Assembly (NCBI RefSeq): GCF_030014915.1
Contig: NZ_JAGIXS010000005.1
Coordinates: 1-64,000 of the forward strand
DNA from: Pelomonas sp. V22
Lineage (GTDB): Bacteria > Pseudomonadota > Gammaproteobacteria > Burkholderiales > Burkholderiaceae_C
DNA length: 64,000 nucleotides
Reading direction: 5' to 3'
The notes under the pieces are model-generated. The model did no database searches and was not told where the DNA came from. It saw only the letters and a list, made by a program, of their open reading frames with translations. Both the position numbers and the translations under genes were made by a program. Positions 1 to 6,623 of this stretch are shown here, piece by piece (position 1 is the stretch's first letter; the number at the start of each line of letters is the position of its first letter).

Positions 1-19
1 CGATGAACGCGTACTTCAC
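1..19 (-). CDS. IS3-family transposase OrfB, first codons only (cut by window edge)
   Basis: Only V-K-Y-A-F-I can be read, from a GTG overlapping the orfA stop codon. This matches the usual opening of IS3 OrfB proteins ([M/V]KYAFI). The frame is -1 relative to orfA and continuous with it through the slippery heptamer, so in the cell it is probably made as an OrfAB fusion carrying the DDE integrase domain. Everything past the sixth residue is outside the window. Confidence 0.75.
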
Positions 20-294
20 CCGGACTGCTTGGCAAAGTACGCTGCGGCCTTTTTTAGGATGTCGCGCTCCTCGGTCACGCGCTTAAGCTCGGCCTTCAAG
101 CGGCGCAGCTCGTCGGTTTGCGATAGCTGGGCCTGACGCTCGCCAGCCGGCGTTCTGCGAGCCTTGATCCACTCGTACAGGCTGTGCTGGCTCACGCCAA
201 GCCTGGCCGCCACATCGGACACCTTGTGCCCGCGCTCGGTGATCTGCTTGACCGCTTCGGTCTTGAACTCTTCGGGGTATCTCTGCTTATTCAT
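16..294 (-). CDS. IS3-family transposase OrfA (helix-turn-helix subunit)
   Basis: A 92-residue protein of typical OrfA length. Residues 5-45 form the helix-turn-helix that binds the IS ends (RYPEEFKTEAVKQITERG, then VSDVAARLGVSQHSLYEWIK), and residues 60-85 form a leucine/charged coiled-coil-like segment (LRRLKAELKRVTEERDILKK), as in family OrfA proteins. In IS3 elements OrfA alone represses transposition, while an OrfAB fusion made by -1 frameshifting is the active transposase. The start ATG follows an AGGAGGTGCC ribosome site. The gene ends just after the frame of orfB opens. Confidence 0.93.
   Translation of the reverse strand: MNKQRYPEEFKTEAVKQITERGHKVSDVAARLGVSQHSLYEWIKARRTPAGERQAQLSQTDELRRLKAELKRVTEERDILKKAAAYFAKQSG
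49..55 (-). other. Programmed -1 frameshift heptamer (A_AAA_AAG) in IS3 orfA
   Basis: Read on the minus strand, the orfA codons CTA-AAA-AAG give the heptamer A_AAA_AAG in the zero frame, the classical strong -1 slippery sequence of IS3 elements. Slipping back one base here enters the frame that contains the GTG-AAG-TAC-GCG codons of orfB at the window edge. The frame match was checked by position; the downstream stimulatory structure, if any, is outside the window. Confidence 0.85.
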
Positions 295-358
295 GGCACC
301 TCCTATTGGGCCTCAGGTTTGAGGCTCAGAGGTGTCTAGAAATCCCGGGGCGATTCAC

Positions 359-613
359 ATGGAGGCCGAGGGCGTCACACCACTGGACGGCACGCCGACA
401 CCGGTGAAATCAAATTTCGAGGCCGATATCTCCGCAACCATCATGCCGAGGCCTGATGTTTTGATCATGCAATTGGGCAAGAACGGTATTCCCGCTTCGA
501 CCCGAATCTATGCCGTCCAAGCCGACGGTGCATCGATGATTGAAACAGTCGCCCACTTTGATTCGAGTGGTCGCCCGGTCCTGCGCAAGAACTACTTCTC
601 CCGCGTCCGTTGA
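359..613 (+). pseudogene. Truncated hypothetical gene, 5' end lost at the IS edge
   Basis: An open frame of 84 residues begins two bases outside the IS edge and also runs without a stop into the IS, so it looks like the 3' remnant of a longer gene cut by the insertion rather than a complete gene. No ribosome binding site precedes its first ATG. The remnant contains a segment reading RPDVLIMQLGKNGIPAST and ends NYFSRVR. I do not recognise the family. It may be a cassette gene that lost its start. The AT-richer codon choice (AAA, TTT, GAT) differs from the backbone genes further right. Confidence 0.45.
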
Positions 614-623
614 GAGTGCAGCC

Positions 624-692
624 GCCTGACCAGTCGCTCGAGCCAAGTCGCATCGATAGGTCGATTGAAAGTGCTCATGATCAACGTTAGCC
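624..692 (+). repeat. attC-like element A (putative integron cassette recombination site)
   Basis: The 69-bp spacer begins GCCTGAC (624-630) and ends GTTAGCC (686-692), close to the inverse R''/R' core sites RYYYAAC and GTTRRRY of integron attC sites. It carries CAGTCGCTCGAGCC at 631-644, a motif shared with the next two spacers, and an internal ATCGA-TAGG-TCGAT hairpin. R'' and R' are complementary at only 5 of 7 positions, so this site is degenerate or the assignment is wrong. Confidence 0.4.
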
Positions 693-711
693 ATCCGCAA
701 CATCATCGCCA

Positions 712-1191
712 ATGACTCCTGTGGTTCAACAGTTCTGGGATGCGTTCAAGGCTACGCAGACGGACGACGTCGAGGATCGCTTCTTCGAGGTCTGCGTTTT
801 TGATGACAACGAGCCGAGTGCCAATCACTTGGCTGAGTTGGTCGTCCGTGGCATCAAGAGAGCCACCGCCGGCCTTGTCTGGTCTTTTGAGGCAGGGGAT
901 CAGGTCGTTCCAAAGCCAGGTGATCTCAGCGTAGTCACAACCTGGGATGGTCAGCCGAAATGCGTGATCGAGACAACCCAGGTCGACATCACACCGTTCT
1001 CCGAAGTGACCGCGGAGTTTGCGGCCGTCGAAGGGGAAGGTGATGGTTCGCTCCAGTACTGGCGCGAGGCCCACGCGGCCTACTACGCAAGAGAGTGCGT
1101 CCGCATTGGCCGGGTTCCGGGCCCCTCAATGCCAGTTGCGTGTGAGCGGTTCAAGGTTGTCTATTGCCCTTCCATCGACAATGCTGCGTGA
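712..1191 (+). CDS. ASCH-domain (YhfF-like) protein
   Basis: A 159-residue protein covering one ASCH domain. The family pattern is visible: GIKRATAGLVW (around residue 48, the conserved lysine loop), PKPGDLSVVTTWDGQPKCVIETT (central beta strands), PFSEVTAEFAAVEGEGDGSL and the C-terminal MPVACERFKVVY. ASCH domains have a PUA-like fold and are thought to bind RNA or modified nucleosides; one E. coli member, YqfB, is an N4-acetylcytidine amidohydrolase, but this protein is closer in pattern to YhfF, whose function is unknown. It starts 19 bp after the GTTAGCC element and its TGA stop lies inside GCGTGAC of the next element, the arrangement seen in gene cassettes. Confidence 0.85.
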   Translation: MTPVVQQFWDAFKATQTDDVEDRFFEVCVFDDNEPSANHLAELVVRGIKRATAGLVWSFEAGDQVVPKPGDLSVVTTWDGQPKCVIETTQVDITPFSEVTAEFAAVEGEGDGSLQYWREAHAAYYARECVRIGRVPGPSMPVACERFKVVYCPSIDNAA

Positions 1192-1260
1192 CCAGTCAAG
1201 TCAATCGAGCCGACTCGCGTCGGCAAGCCGCCGCTCGCGGCTCAGCTTCAAGGTCAGGCA
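1186..1260 (+). repeat. attC-like element B (putative integron cassette recombination site)
   Basis: The 75-bp spacer starts GCGTGACC, which contains the stop codon of the ASCH gene, and ends GGTCAGGC; the two ends are complementary at 7 of 8 positions. A second nested pair (GAGCCG near 1206-1211 with CGGCTC near 1238) and an inner hairpin GCCGAC-TCGC-GTCGGC give the long imperfect stem expected of a folded attC bottom strand. CAGTC and TCGAGCC are shared with elements A and C. It is the best-folding of the four candidates. Confidence 0.5.
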
Positions 1261-1263
1261 TCG

Positions 1264-1737
1264 ATGAAACGCGCGTTCGGCACATTCCTGTCGCGCCTCC
1301 TGTATGGCGGCACCCAACTTACGGACCCCGAGTACCAGGTCCTGTGTCTGCTGGTGCAAGCTCTCCCCGACGGACTTCGAAACGTGGTCGAGTTGCAGTT
1401 CGCTCAGTACGACCTTGTTCAGCGAGAGCTTGATGGACGGGCGTTGAACTTCTACTGCAAGAGCAGATCGGCGAAGTTGCCGCTGCTCGCGCTGCGGGCA
1501 GAGCAGTGCCCGCTTGTCCGTATCGTGGTCCAGACTCGGGGTGAACTGAAGGCGGTTCACGCCGTGCTTGCTGCGGTCAACGGGCGTGCCTTTTGTGTGT
1601 CCATGAGCGAGCGAATTGATCGGGTGGGGCATCTTGCCGAAGCCGAAGTCATTGGGGTTGTCCAATCTTGGCGCTCAAATGTGGCGGGCAAGGAATCGCC
1701 GCCCATTCAGTCGATCGAGCCGGCTTGCGCCGCCTAG
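1264..1737 (+). CDS. Orphan hypothetical protein (putative cassette gene)
   Basis: A 157-residue protein with no family I recognise and no signal peptide or clear membrane span. It reads as a mixed alpha/beta protein: an amphipathic start, a helix around QALPDGLRNVVELQFAQYDL, and strands around LPLLALRAEQCPLVRIVVQT. The ATG sits only 3 bp after the GTCAGGC end of the preceding attC-like element, as in cassettes that rely on readthrough or very short leaders, and no clear ribosome site is present. The stop TAG falls inside GCCTAGC in the following element. Codon use is less GC-biased than in genes to the right. Confidence 0.65.
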   Translation: MKRAFGTFLSRLLYGGTQLTDPEYQVLCLLVQALPDGLRNVVELQFAQYDLVQRELDGRALNFYCKSRSAKLPLLALRAEQCPLVRIVVQTRGELKAVHAVLAAVNGRAFCVSMSERIDRVGHLAEAEVIGVVQSWRSNVAGKESPPIQSIEPACAA

Positions 1738-1766
1738 CAGCGGGATGCTTGGTTTAATTGTTAGGC
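1701..1766 (+). repeat. attC-like element C (putative integron cassette recombination site)
   Basis: The 66-bp element carries CAGTCGATCGAGCC (1708-1721), nearly identical to the motif in element A, and ends in a textbook GTTAGGC (1760-1766) followed by AT, as in known attC sites. GCCTAGCA at 1732-1739, which contains the stop codon of the upstream gene, is complementary to the terminal TTGTTAGGC at 7 of 8 positions. The left limit is set by alignment to element A and is uncertain. Confidence 0.5.
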
Positions 1767-1773
1767 ATTTCAA

Positions 1774-2262
1774 GTGCGACCGATAGAGAGAGTCATCGCG
1801 CTCTGGAGAACGCAGTTCCTTTCAGATGAGGAGGTTGTCGCCTGGGCGGATCGCCAGATCCTGAAATCCGACTGTGCGTCGCAGGAGCTGATCGACTTGT
1901 CGTTGTATGGACCTGCTCAATGCCTCCGCAGGTCCGATTCAGACTTCGCCGCCGCCTTGACGCCACTGCCGTACAGCACTGAGTTTGCGCTTCGGGCCTC
2001 TGCGTTGCCGATGTCGTCGGCTGAAAGCGTCCTGGCCTTCTGCAAGTGGTGTGCTCGCTCCGCGATGGGCGAGGAGCTCGCAATCCCTGAGGTCTCGTTC
2101 GGCTATCACGTCGACCATCTTCTCCACGACTGCTATCTTGAAGAAGAAGCGATCGGGTACGCCCGCAGCAAGCTGCCGGAGCTGCTTTCCGTTTGTTCGG
2201 CGGCAGTGGCGCCGTTCCTGGAAGTTCTGCTTGAAGTCAACTTTCAAGTGCAGCACCGCTAG
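1774..2262 (+). CDS. Orphan hypothetical protein (putative cassette gene)
   Basis: A 162-residue, acidic, mostly helical protein of unknown function. It opens with RPIERVIALWRTQFLSDEEVVAWADRQI and contains a cysteine-bearing helix (LAFCKWCARSAMG) and a leucine-rich C-terminus. No signal peptide is seen. The frame opens at GTG, 7 bp after the GTTAGGC of element C; no in-frame ATG near the beginning offers a better start. It is in the same orientation as its neighbours and lies between two attC-like elements, so it is best read as cassette cargo. Confidence 0.65.
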   Translation: MRPIERVIALWRTQFLSDEEVVAWADRQILKSDCASQELIDLSLYGPAQCLRRSDSDFAAALTPLPYSTEFALRASALPMSSAESVLAFCKWCARSAMGEELAIPEVSFGYHVDHLLHDCYLEEEAIGYARSKLPELLSVCSAAVAPFLEVLLEVNFQVQHR

Positions 2263-2304
2263 TGCCGAGAGCGCGCTTCCCTCGGGGCCTTAGGCTCGTC
2301 AGGC
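2258..2304 (+). repeat. Tentative attC-like element D (array end)
   Basis: The spacer after the last short gene begins with its stop codon in GCTAGTG, contains an imperfect hairpin (GCCGAG ... CTCGGGGC) and ends GTCAGGC (2298-2304), the same heptamer that ends element B. It lacks the CAGTC...TCGAGCC motif of the other three, so it is the weakest of the set. Confidence 0.3.
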
Positions 2305-2422
2305 GATGCCTCCTCAGCGCGCATGACGCGGACGCGCCTTGTCGACGCTATCTTTTGACCCACTTCCTGCGGCTTGGACGCAGGGCGAACGGTCATTGCG
2401 AGAGGGAAGAGGAGGTCCGCCC

Positions 2423-2770
2423 ATGAGCCCAGAACAAGCACGCCAGCTGGTGGCCAGCCTGGCCGATGGCCTAGACCCGGACAGCGGAGAGCTGCTGGAC
2501 GACGACCATCTGCTCAACCGTCCGCGGGTGCTGCGCGCCCTGCTCATGGCCGCCCAGGCCCTGGAGGACAAGCTGCAGGCCAGGGCCCGGCTGCGCGCGG
2601 CGCCCGCCAAGGCCGGTCTGCCCTGGAGCGAGGCCGAGGACCAGCAGCTGGGCAGCGAGTTCGACCAAGGCCTCAGCCTGGTCGAGCTGATGAAGGCGCA
2701 CCAGCGCAGCCGGGGCGCGATCAGTGCGCGCCTGCTTCGCCTGGGGCGCGCGCTGCCCGCTCGCGCCTGA
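2423..2770 (+). CDS. Small SANT/Myb-like helix-turn-helix protein
   Basis: A 115-residue soluble protein. The N-terminal half is helical (PEQARQLVASLADGLDPDSGELL, RPRVLRALLMAAQALEDKL). The C-terminal 45 residues start PWSEAEDQQLGSEFDQG and end RGAISARLLRLG, the pattern of a SANT/Myb-like three-helix domain seen in many small bacterial DNA-binding proteins. The ATG at 2423 was chosen over an upstream ATG because AGGAGGT lies 6 bp before it. GC content and codon use here match the backbone, so the cassette-like region ends before this gene. Target unknown. Confidence 0.7.
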   Translation: MSPEQARQLVASLADGLDPDSGELLDDDHLLNRPRVLRALLMAAQALEDKLQARARLRAAPAKAGLPWSEAEDQQLGSEFDQGLSLVELMKAHQRSRGAISARLLRLGRALPARA

Positions 2771-2806
2771 ACCGGAGCACCGGCCGCGTGGCTGCAGCCG
2801 GCGGCC

Positions 2807-3931
2807 TCAGGACAGCCCGCCTTCCACCGGCAACTGCTCGGCCCGCCATCGCAGCATGCCGCCGGCGAGATTGGCCACGCGCACGAGGCCTGCCTTGCGC
2901 AGCAGCACGGTGGCCTGGGCCGAGCGGGCGCCAGAGCGGCAGATGGCCACCAGCGGTTGCTCTGGGTCCAGCTCGGTGATGCGCTGGGCCAGCTCCTGCA
3001 GCGGCAGCAGCCGGGCGCCCGGGATATGGCCGAGGGCATCGTTGAACTCGTGGGGCTCGCGCACGTCGAGCAGCTGGACCTGCGGCAGCGGCTTCGTGCC
3101 GTCATTCATGCGCTCGGTCACGCGTTCAGCCAGACGTTCGGCCAACACGGCAGGCTGGATTTCCCATATGCCGCTGAAAGTCAGCGTCAGCGGCGCCCAA
3201 TCTCCCTCGTTGCTTCCTTCCGCCATCGCGCCACCTTCGGGCTGGCCGCAGCGCAGGTTGGCGGGCACGGCGATGTCCATCAGCTTGGGATGGGGCAGGC
3301 CCAGGTGGTTCATGTAGCCGGTGAAGTCGCCCTCGTTGACGTCGCCGCCGAGGCGCGGGTTGTAGCGCCGCTCCTCGGCCACGCTGGTGACGGTCAGGCC
3401 GCGGTAGTCGTGGCCCGGGTAGAGCAGGCAGGTGGCGGGCAGCGAGAGCAACTGCTCGTGCACCGAGCGATAGAGCAGGCCGGCACTGCCCTGCTGGAAG
3501 TCGGTGCGGCCGCAGCCGCGTATCAGCAGGGCGTCGCCGGTGAAGGCCATGCTCTGGTTGTCCAGCACATAGCTCATGCAGCCGCTGGTGTGGCCAGGCG
3601 TGGCGCGTGCCTCCAGGGAGCGGTTGCCGAACGGCACACGGTCGCCGTGGCGCAGCAGGCGGTCGGCGCCGTTCGCGCCAGCGGCTTCCGAAAGCAGGAT
3701 CTGGCTGCCGCTGCGCGCTTTCAGGAGCCAGGCGCCGGTCACGTGATCGGCATGCACATGGGTGTCCAGCGTGGCCACGAGGCGCAGGCCCAGCTCGCGC
3801 AAGAGAGCGAGGTCGCGGCGCTCATGCTCGAACACAGGGTCGATCAGCAGGGCCTCGCCCGAGTCGCTGTCGCCGAGCAGGTAGGTGTAGGTGGAGGAGG
3901 TCGGATCGAAGAGTTGGCGGAAGATCAGCAT
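2807..3931 (-). CDS. Persulfide dioxygenase-rhodanese fusion (ETHE1-like)
   Basis: The N-terminal ~240 residues are a metallo-beta-lactamase fold of the ETHE1/persulfide dioxygenase class: THVHADH (H58, H60, D62), ATPGHTSGC (H114), FTGDALLIRGCGRTDF (D133) and YPGHDY (H174). These bind one Fe(II) and oxidise glutathione persulfide to sulfite. The C-terminal ~110 residues are a rhodanese domain with the active-site loop CRSGARSAQA (C331), which can exchange sulfane sulfur with thiosulfate. The same domain order is known in the PRF fusion of Burkholderia. It is the last gene of an operon with two YeeE/YedE-type membrane proteins, 18 bp after the nearer one, which fits a sulfide/thiosulfate detoxification unit. 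Confidence 0.92.
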   Translation of the reverse strand: MLIFRQLFDPTSSTYTYLLGDSDSGEALLIDPVFEHERRDLALLRELGLRLVATLDTHVHADHVTGAWLLKARSGSQILLSEAAGANGADRLLRHGDRVPFGNRSLEARATPGHTSGCMSYVLDNQSMAFTGDALLIRGCGRTDFQQGSAGLLYRSVHEQLLSLPATCLLYPGHDYRGLTVTSVAEERRYNPRLGGDVNEGDFTGYMNHLGLPHPKLMDIAVPANLRCGQPEGGAMAEGSNEGDWAPLTLTFSGIWEIQPAVLAERLAERVTERMNDGTKPLPQVQLLDVREPHEFNDALGHIPGARLLPLQELAQRITELDPEQPLVAICRSGARSAQATVLLRKAGLVRVANLAGGMLRWRAEQLPVEGGLS

Positions 3932-3949
3932 GGCAAAACTCCAAGCGCC

Positions 3950-4378
3950 TCAGGGGCGCGGCTTGGCAATCAAGAGGTCGTGCAACAGCATGCCGGCCCC
4001 CATCGCGGGCACGAAGACCAGGGCCGGGCCGTAGCCGGCGCTGAAGGCCACCAGGGCCGGCCCCGGGCAGAAGCCGGCAAGGCCCCAGCCGACGCCGAAC
4101 AGCAGGCCGCCGCCGAGCAGGCGGCCGTCGATGGCACTGGCCGTGGGCAGCTCGATGGCCTCACCGCTCCAGGCCCGCGTGCGGCGCCGCGCCGCAGCGA
4201 ACGCGAACAGGCCGACGGCGATCGCGCCGCCCATCACCAGGGCGAGGCTGGGATCCCAGGCGCCGGTCACGTCGAGGAAGCCCTTGACCTTGGCCGGGTT
4301 GCTCATGCCGCTCGCGATCAAGCCGAGGCCAAACAGCAGGCCGCTGGCGAAGGCGAGGGACAGTTTCTTGAAAGACAT
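3950..4378 (-). CDS. YeeE/YedE family membrane protein, second half-size subunit
   Basis: A 142-residue inner-membrane protein with about four hydrophobic segments and the family signature GWGLAGFCPGPALVAF containing the conserved cysteine. YeeE/YedE proteins transport sulfur species; the full-length TsuA carries thiosulfate, and in many bacteria the protein is split in two adjacent half-size genes as here. The start at 4378 (MSFKKL) is preceded by GAGGAGGT, which overlaps the stop codon of the upstream partner 13 bp away; a longer frame extending upstream is unlikely. It is followed by the persulfide dioxygenase fusion. Confidence 0.88.
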   Translation of the reverse strand: MSFKKLSLAFASGLLFGLGLIASGMSNPAKVKGFLDVTGAWDPSLALVMGGAIAVGLFAFAAARRRTRAWSGEAIELPTASAIDGRLLGGGLLFGVGWGLAGFCPGPALVAFSAGYGPALVFVPAMGAGMLLHDLLIAKPRP

Positions 4379-4391
4379 GCGGCGCACCTCC

Positions 4392-4832
4392 TCAGAGCAG
4401 GTGCCGCAGCACGTAGACGGTGGCAACACCTGCCCCCATGAAGGCCAGCACATTGGCCAGCGAGCGCGGCGAGAGCCGACTCAGGCCGCAGACGCCATGG
4501 CCGCTGGTGCAGCCGTCGCCCATCCGCACGCCCACGCCCACCAGCAGGCCGGCCAGCAGCAGGGCGCCGTTGCCGATGTCGATGCTGGCGGCCGGCAGCG
4601 CCGCGAAGCCGCGCCACAACCAGGGCGCCGCGAACAGGCCGGCGATGAAGGGCACACGCAGGCCCTCGCCGCGCAGGCTGCCGGTGCGCAAGGCGCGCAG
4701 CGGCCCGGCCACGATGCCGGAGATGCCGGCCACGCGGCCGTTGCCCAGCAGGTAGAGCGCAACGGCGGCGCCGATCAGCAGCCCGCCGAGCAGGGCGTGC
4801 CAGGGAGTGAACTGGGTCCAGGCGATGTTCAT
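4392..4832 (-). CDS. YeeE/YedE family membrane protein, first half-size subunit
   Basis: A 146-residue membrane protein with hydrophobic spans at roughly 12-30, 62-80, 88-108 and 125-143, and the signature GDGCTSGHGVCGLSRLS, in which the cysteines are the probable sulfur relay of the YeeE/YedE (TsuA-like) family. It starts the operon that continues with the second half-size subunit and the persulfide dioxygenase-rhodanese fusion. No regulator gene is adjacent, and I could not identify a sulfide-responsive operator in the short upstream space (about 70 bp to the convergent hydrolase end). Confidence 0.88.
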   Translation of the reverse strand: MNIAWTQFTPWHALLGGLLIGAAVALYLLGNGRVAGISGIVAGPLRALRTGSLRGEGLRVPFIAGLFAAPWLWRGFAALPAASIDIGNGALLLAGLLVGVGVRMGDGCTSGHGVCGLSRLSPRSLANVLAFMGAGVATVYVLRHLL

Positions 4833-4905
4833 GGCGCGTGAGGGGGCGGGGTATGGCGCGGCATCTTAGTTCCCGCGACTTGGCCGGCCATCGGTCCCCG
4901 CCGCG

Positions 4906-5790
4906 TCACAAGCCAGCGATGCCCGCCACACCAGCCACGAAGCGCGGCCAGAGCGGCTCGGGCAGGTCGTGGCCCATGCCGTCAATCAGGTCCAGCGTGG
5001 CGCCAGCGATGCGGCGCTGCAGATCGGGCGCGGCGGCTGGCGGCACCAGCGGGTCGGCCTTGCCGTGGATGATGTGGGTGGGCGCGCGGATCTGGCTGAT
5101 CAGCTTGGCGCGCTGGCTGTCGGCCACGACGGCCGCGAGCTGGCGGGCCACGCCGCGCGGATGGTGGCTGCGCTGCACATGGGCCTCCACGCGTGCGCGC
5201 AGCTCGGCCGGCGCCGCTGGGAAGGCCGGGCTGCCGATCAGCCGGTAGATGCCCTGCATGTGGTCGATCACGCAGGCTAGGTCGTCGGGCCGGGCCGGGC
5301 GCGACAGCAGAGCGGCGCGCAGCTTCATCGAGGGGCCGGGCAGGCGGCGCGAGCCGCTGCTGGTCATCATCAGGCTGAGGCTCTTGATGCGGTCCGGCGC
5401 GATCAAGGCCAGGTGTTGGGCGATCATGCCGCCCATCGAGGCGCCGAGCACATGGGCCTCGCGCAGCTGCAGCGCATCGAGCAGGCCGAGGGCATCGACT
5501 GCCATGTCGCGCAGCGTGTAGGCCGGCTGAGGCGTGGGCAGGTGCAGCGCATAGAGCATGGCGGCGAGGCCGAGGTTGGGCAGGCCCTGCTCGTCGAGGT
5601 GGCTGGACAGGCCGATGTCGCGGTTGTCGAATCGGATCACCCGGAAGCCCCGCGCGATCAGCTGTTGCACCAGACCCTCGGGCCAGGCGATCAGCTGCAT
5701 ACCGAGGCCCATGATCATCAAGAGCGGCGGGCCCTTGCGCGGGCCCTCGTCGAGCACTTCGAACTGCAGGCCGTTGCTGGAGATTTTCAT
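4906..5790 (-). CDS. Alpha/beta-hydrolase (esterase-like)
   Basis: A 294-residue cytoplasmic alpha/beta-hydrolase. The oxyanion region MIMGLGMQLIAWP and the RFDNRDIGLS strand-turn are typical of the RdmC/aclacinomycin-methylesterase-like group. The nucleophile elbow is GASMGG (serine near 118); an acid in HGKADPLVP and a histidine in GMGHDLPEPLW complete the triad. Its ATG overlaps the stop of the upstream solute-binding protein gene by ATGA, so the two are probably co-translated. The substrate cannot be told from sequence. Confidence 0.88.
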   Translation of the reverse strand: MKISSNGLQFEVLDEGPRKGPPLLMIMGLGMQLIAWPEGLVQQLIARGFRVIRFDNRDIGLSSHLDEQGLPNLGLAAMLYALHLPTPQPAYTLRDMAVDALGLLDALQLREAHVLGASMGGMIAQHLALIAPDRIKSLSLMMTSSGSRRLPGPSMKLRAALLSRPARPDDLACVIDHMQGIYRLIGSPAFPAAPAELRARVEAHVQRSHHPRGVARQLAAVVADSQRAKLISQIRAPTHIIHGKADPLVPPAAAPDLQRRIAGATLDLIDGMGHDLPEPLWPRFVAGVAGIAGL

Positions 5791-6566
5791 GGGCGCGGTT
5801 CCGGGGCCCCGGGCTGGGCCAGCTTGACGAGGGGCAGGTAGGCGGAGGTGATGCGTTCCAGCACGCCCTCGCGGCGGATGCGCGCGAGGCCCGCATTGAA
5901 CTGCTCGCAGAGCTGCGCATCCTGGAATGCGACGCGGTAGGCCACCGGCTTGAACAGGGAGATGAAGTCCACCGCGAAAGGCCGCTCCTTGAAGCGACTC
6001 TCCTGCAGGCGCTTCAGCTGGTGTTCGAAGATGTGGCGCTCGGCCACGATCACATCGGCCTGGCCGCCGAACAGCATGCGCAGCTGGGAGAGCTGGTCGG
6101 CCTGCTCCACATAGCGCGGATTGCCCTTGACCACGGCGGCGAACTCGGGCCCCAGGTGATGGCTGGCCAGCTGGTAGGCCACCACGCGCAGCTCGGCGAG
6201 ATCAGCGAGGCGCAGGCCCTTGGGATACCGGCCCTTGGGTGCAATCACGAAGTCCTGGTAGTGGATGTAGACCTCGGAAAAGCAGGCATCCGGCCCGTCC
6301 TGCGGCGACAGCGTGGCCGCTGCCTCCACATCGCCATTGCGCAGCGCAATCATCTTGCGGGCCGAGGGCATGAAGACCGGCCTGATCGTGTAGCCCACGG
6401 CCTGCAGCGCGGCGCGGATGATGTCGATCTCGACACCGGTGCCGTCCTGCGCATCGGCAAATGGGGCGACCGACTGACCGAAGGCCACGCGCAGCTCGGC
6501 GGCTTGCGCTGGCGGCTGCACCAGCAGCAGCGACAGCCCCGTCAGCAGTGCGAACAAACCCCGCAT
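5787..6566 (-). CDS. Periplasmic solute-binding protein, family 3-like
   Basis: A 259-residue secreted protein: signal peptide MRGLFALLTGLSLLLVQPPAQAA, then a bacterial solute-binding fold (ELRVAFGQSVAPF, GVEIDIIRAALQAVGY, NGDVEAAATLS, AYLPLV at the end). No ABC permease or ATPase gene is adjacent, so it may be an orphan binding or sensor protein rather than part of a transporter. I set the start at 6566 because the signal peptide begins there after an AGGGGGTGG ribosome site; the frame stays open far upstream only because of antisense coding. It overlaps the downstream hydrolase by ATGA and diverges from the histidine phosphatase gene across 57 bp. Confidence 0.8.
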   Translation of the reverse strand: MRGLFALLTGLSLLLVQPPAQAAELRVAFGQSVAPFADAQDGTGVEIDIIRAALQAVGYTIRPVFMPSARKMIALRNGDVEAAATLSPQDGPDACFSEVYIHYQDFVIAPKGRYPKGLRLADLAELRVVAYQLASHHLGPEFAAVVKGNPRYVEQADQLSQLRMLFGGQADVIVAERHIFEHQLKRLQESRFKERPFAVDFISLFKPVAYRVAFQDAQLCEQFNAGLARIRREGVLERITSAYLPLVKLAQPGAPEPRP

Positions 6567-6623
6567 GGCCACCCCCTGAGCCGCGAGCATACTCGGCGCC
6601 TGCATCGTTGTGAGGAGCTGTCG

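Larger units (their letters stand above)
1..357 (-). mobile_element. IS3-family insertion sequence, orfA end only (continues left of window)
   Basis: The element holds an IS3-type orfA, the first codons of an orfB in the -1 frame, and on the right a terminus that reads inward TGAATCGCCCCGGGATTTCT, beginning with the TG dinucleotide usual for IS3 ends. I place the outer edge at 357, where this terminal sequence starts and the sequence style changes. A 6-bp hairpin (GCCTCA-GGTT-TGAGGC, 310-325) lies in the leader between the terminus and orfA. The other terminus and any target duplication lie outside the window, so the exact boundary is inferred. Confidence 0.8.
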
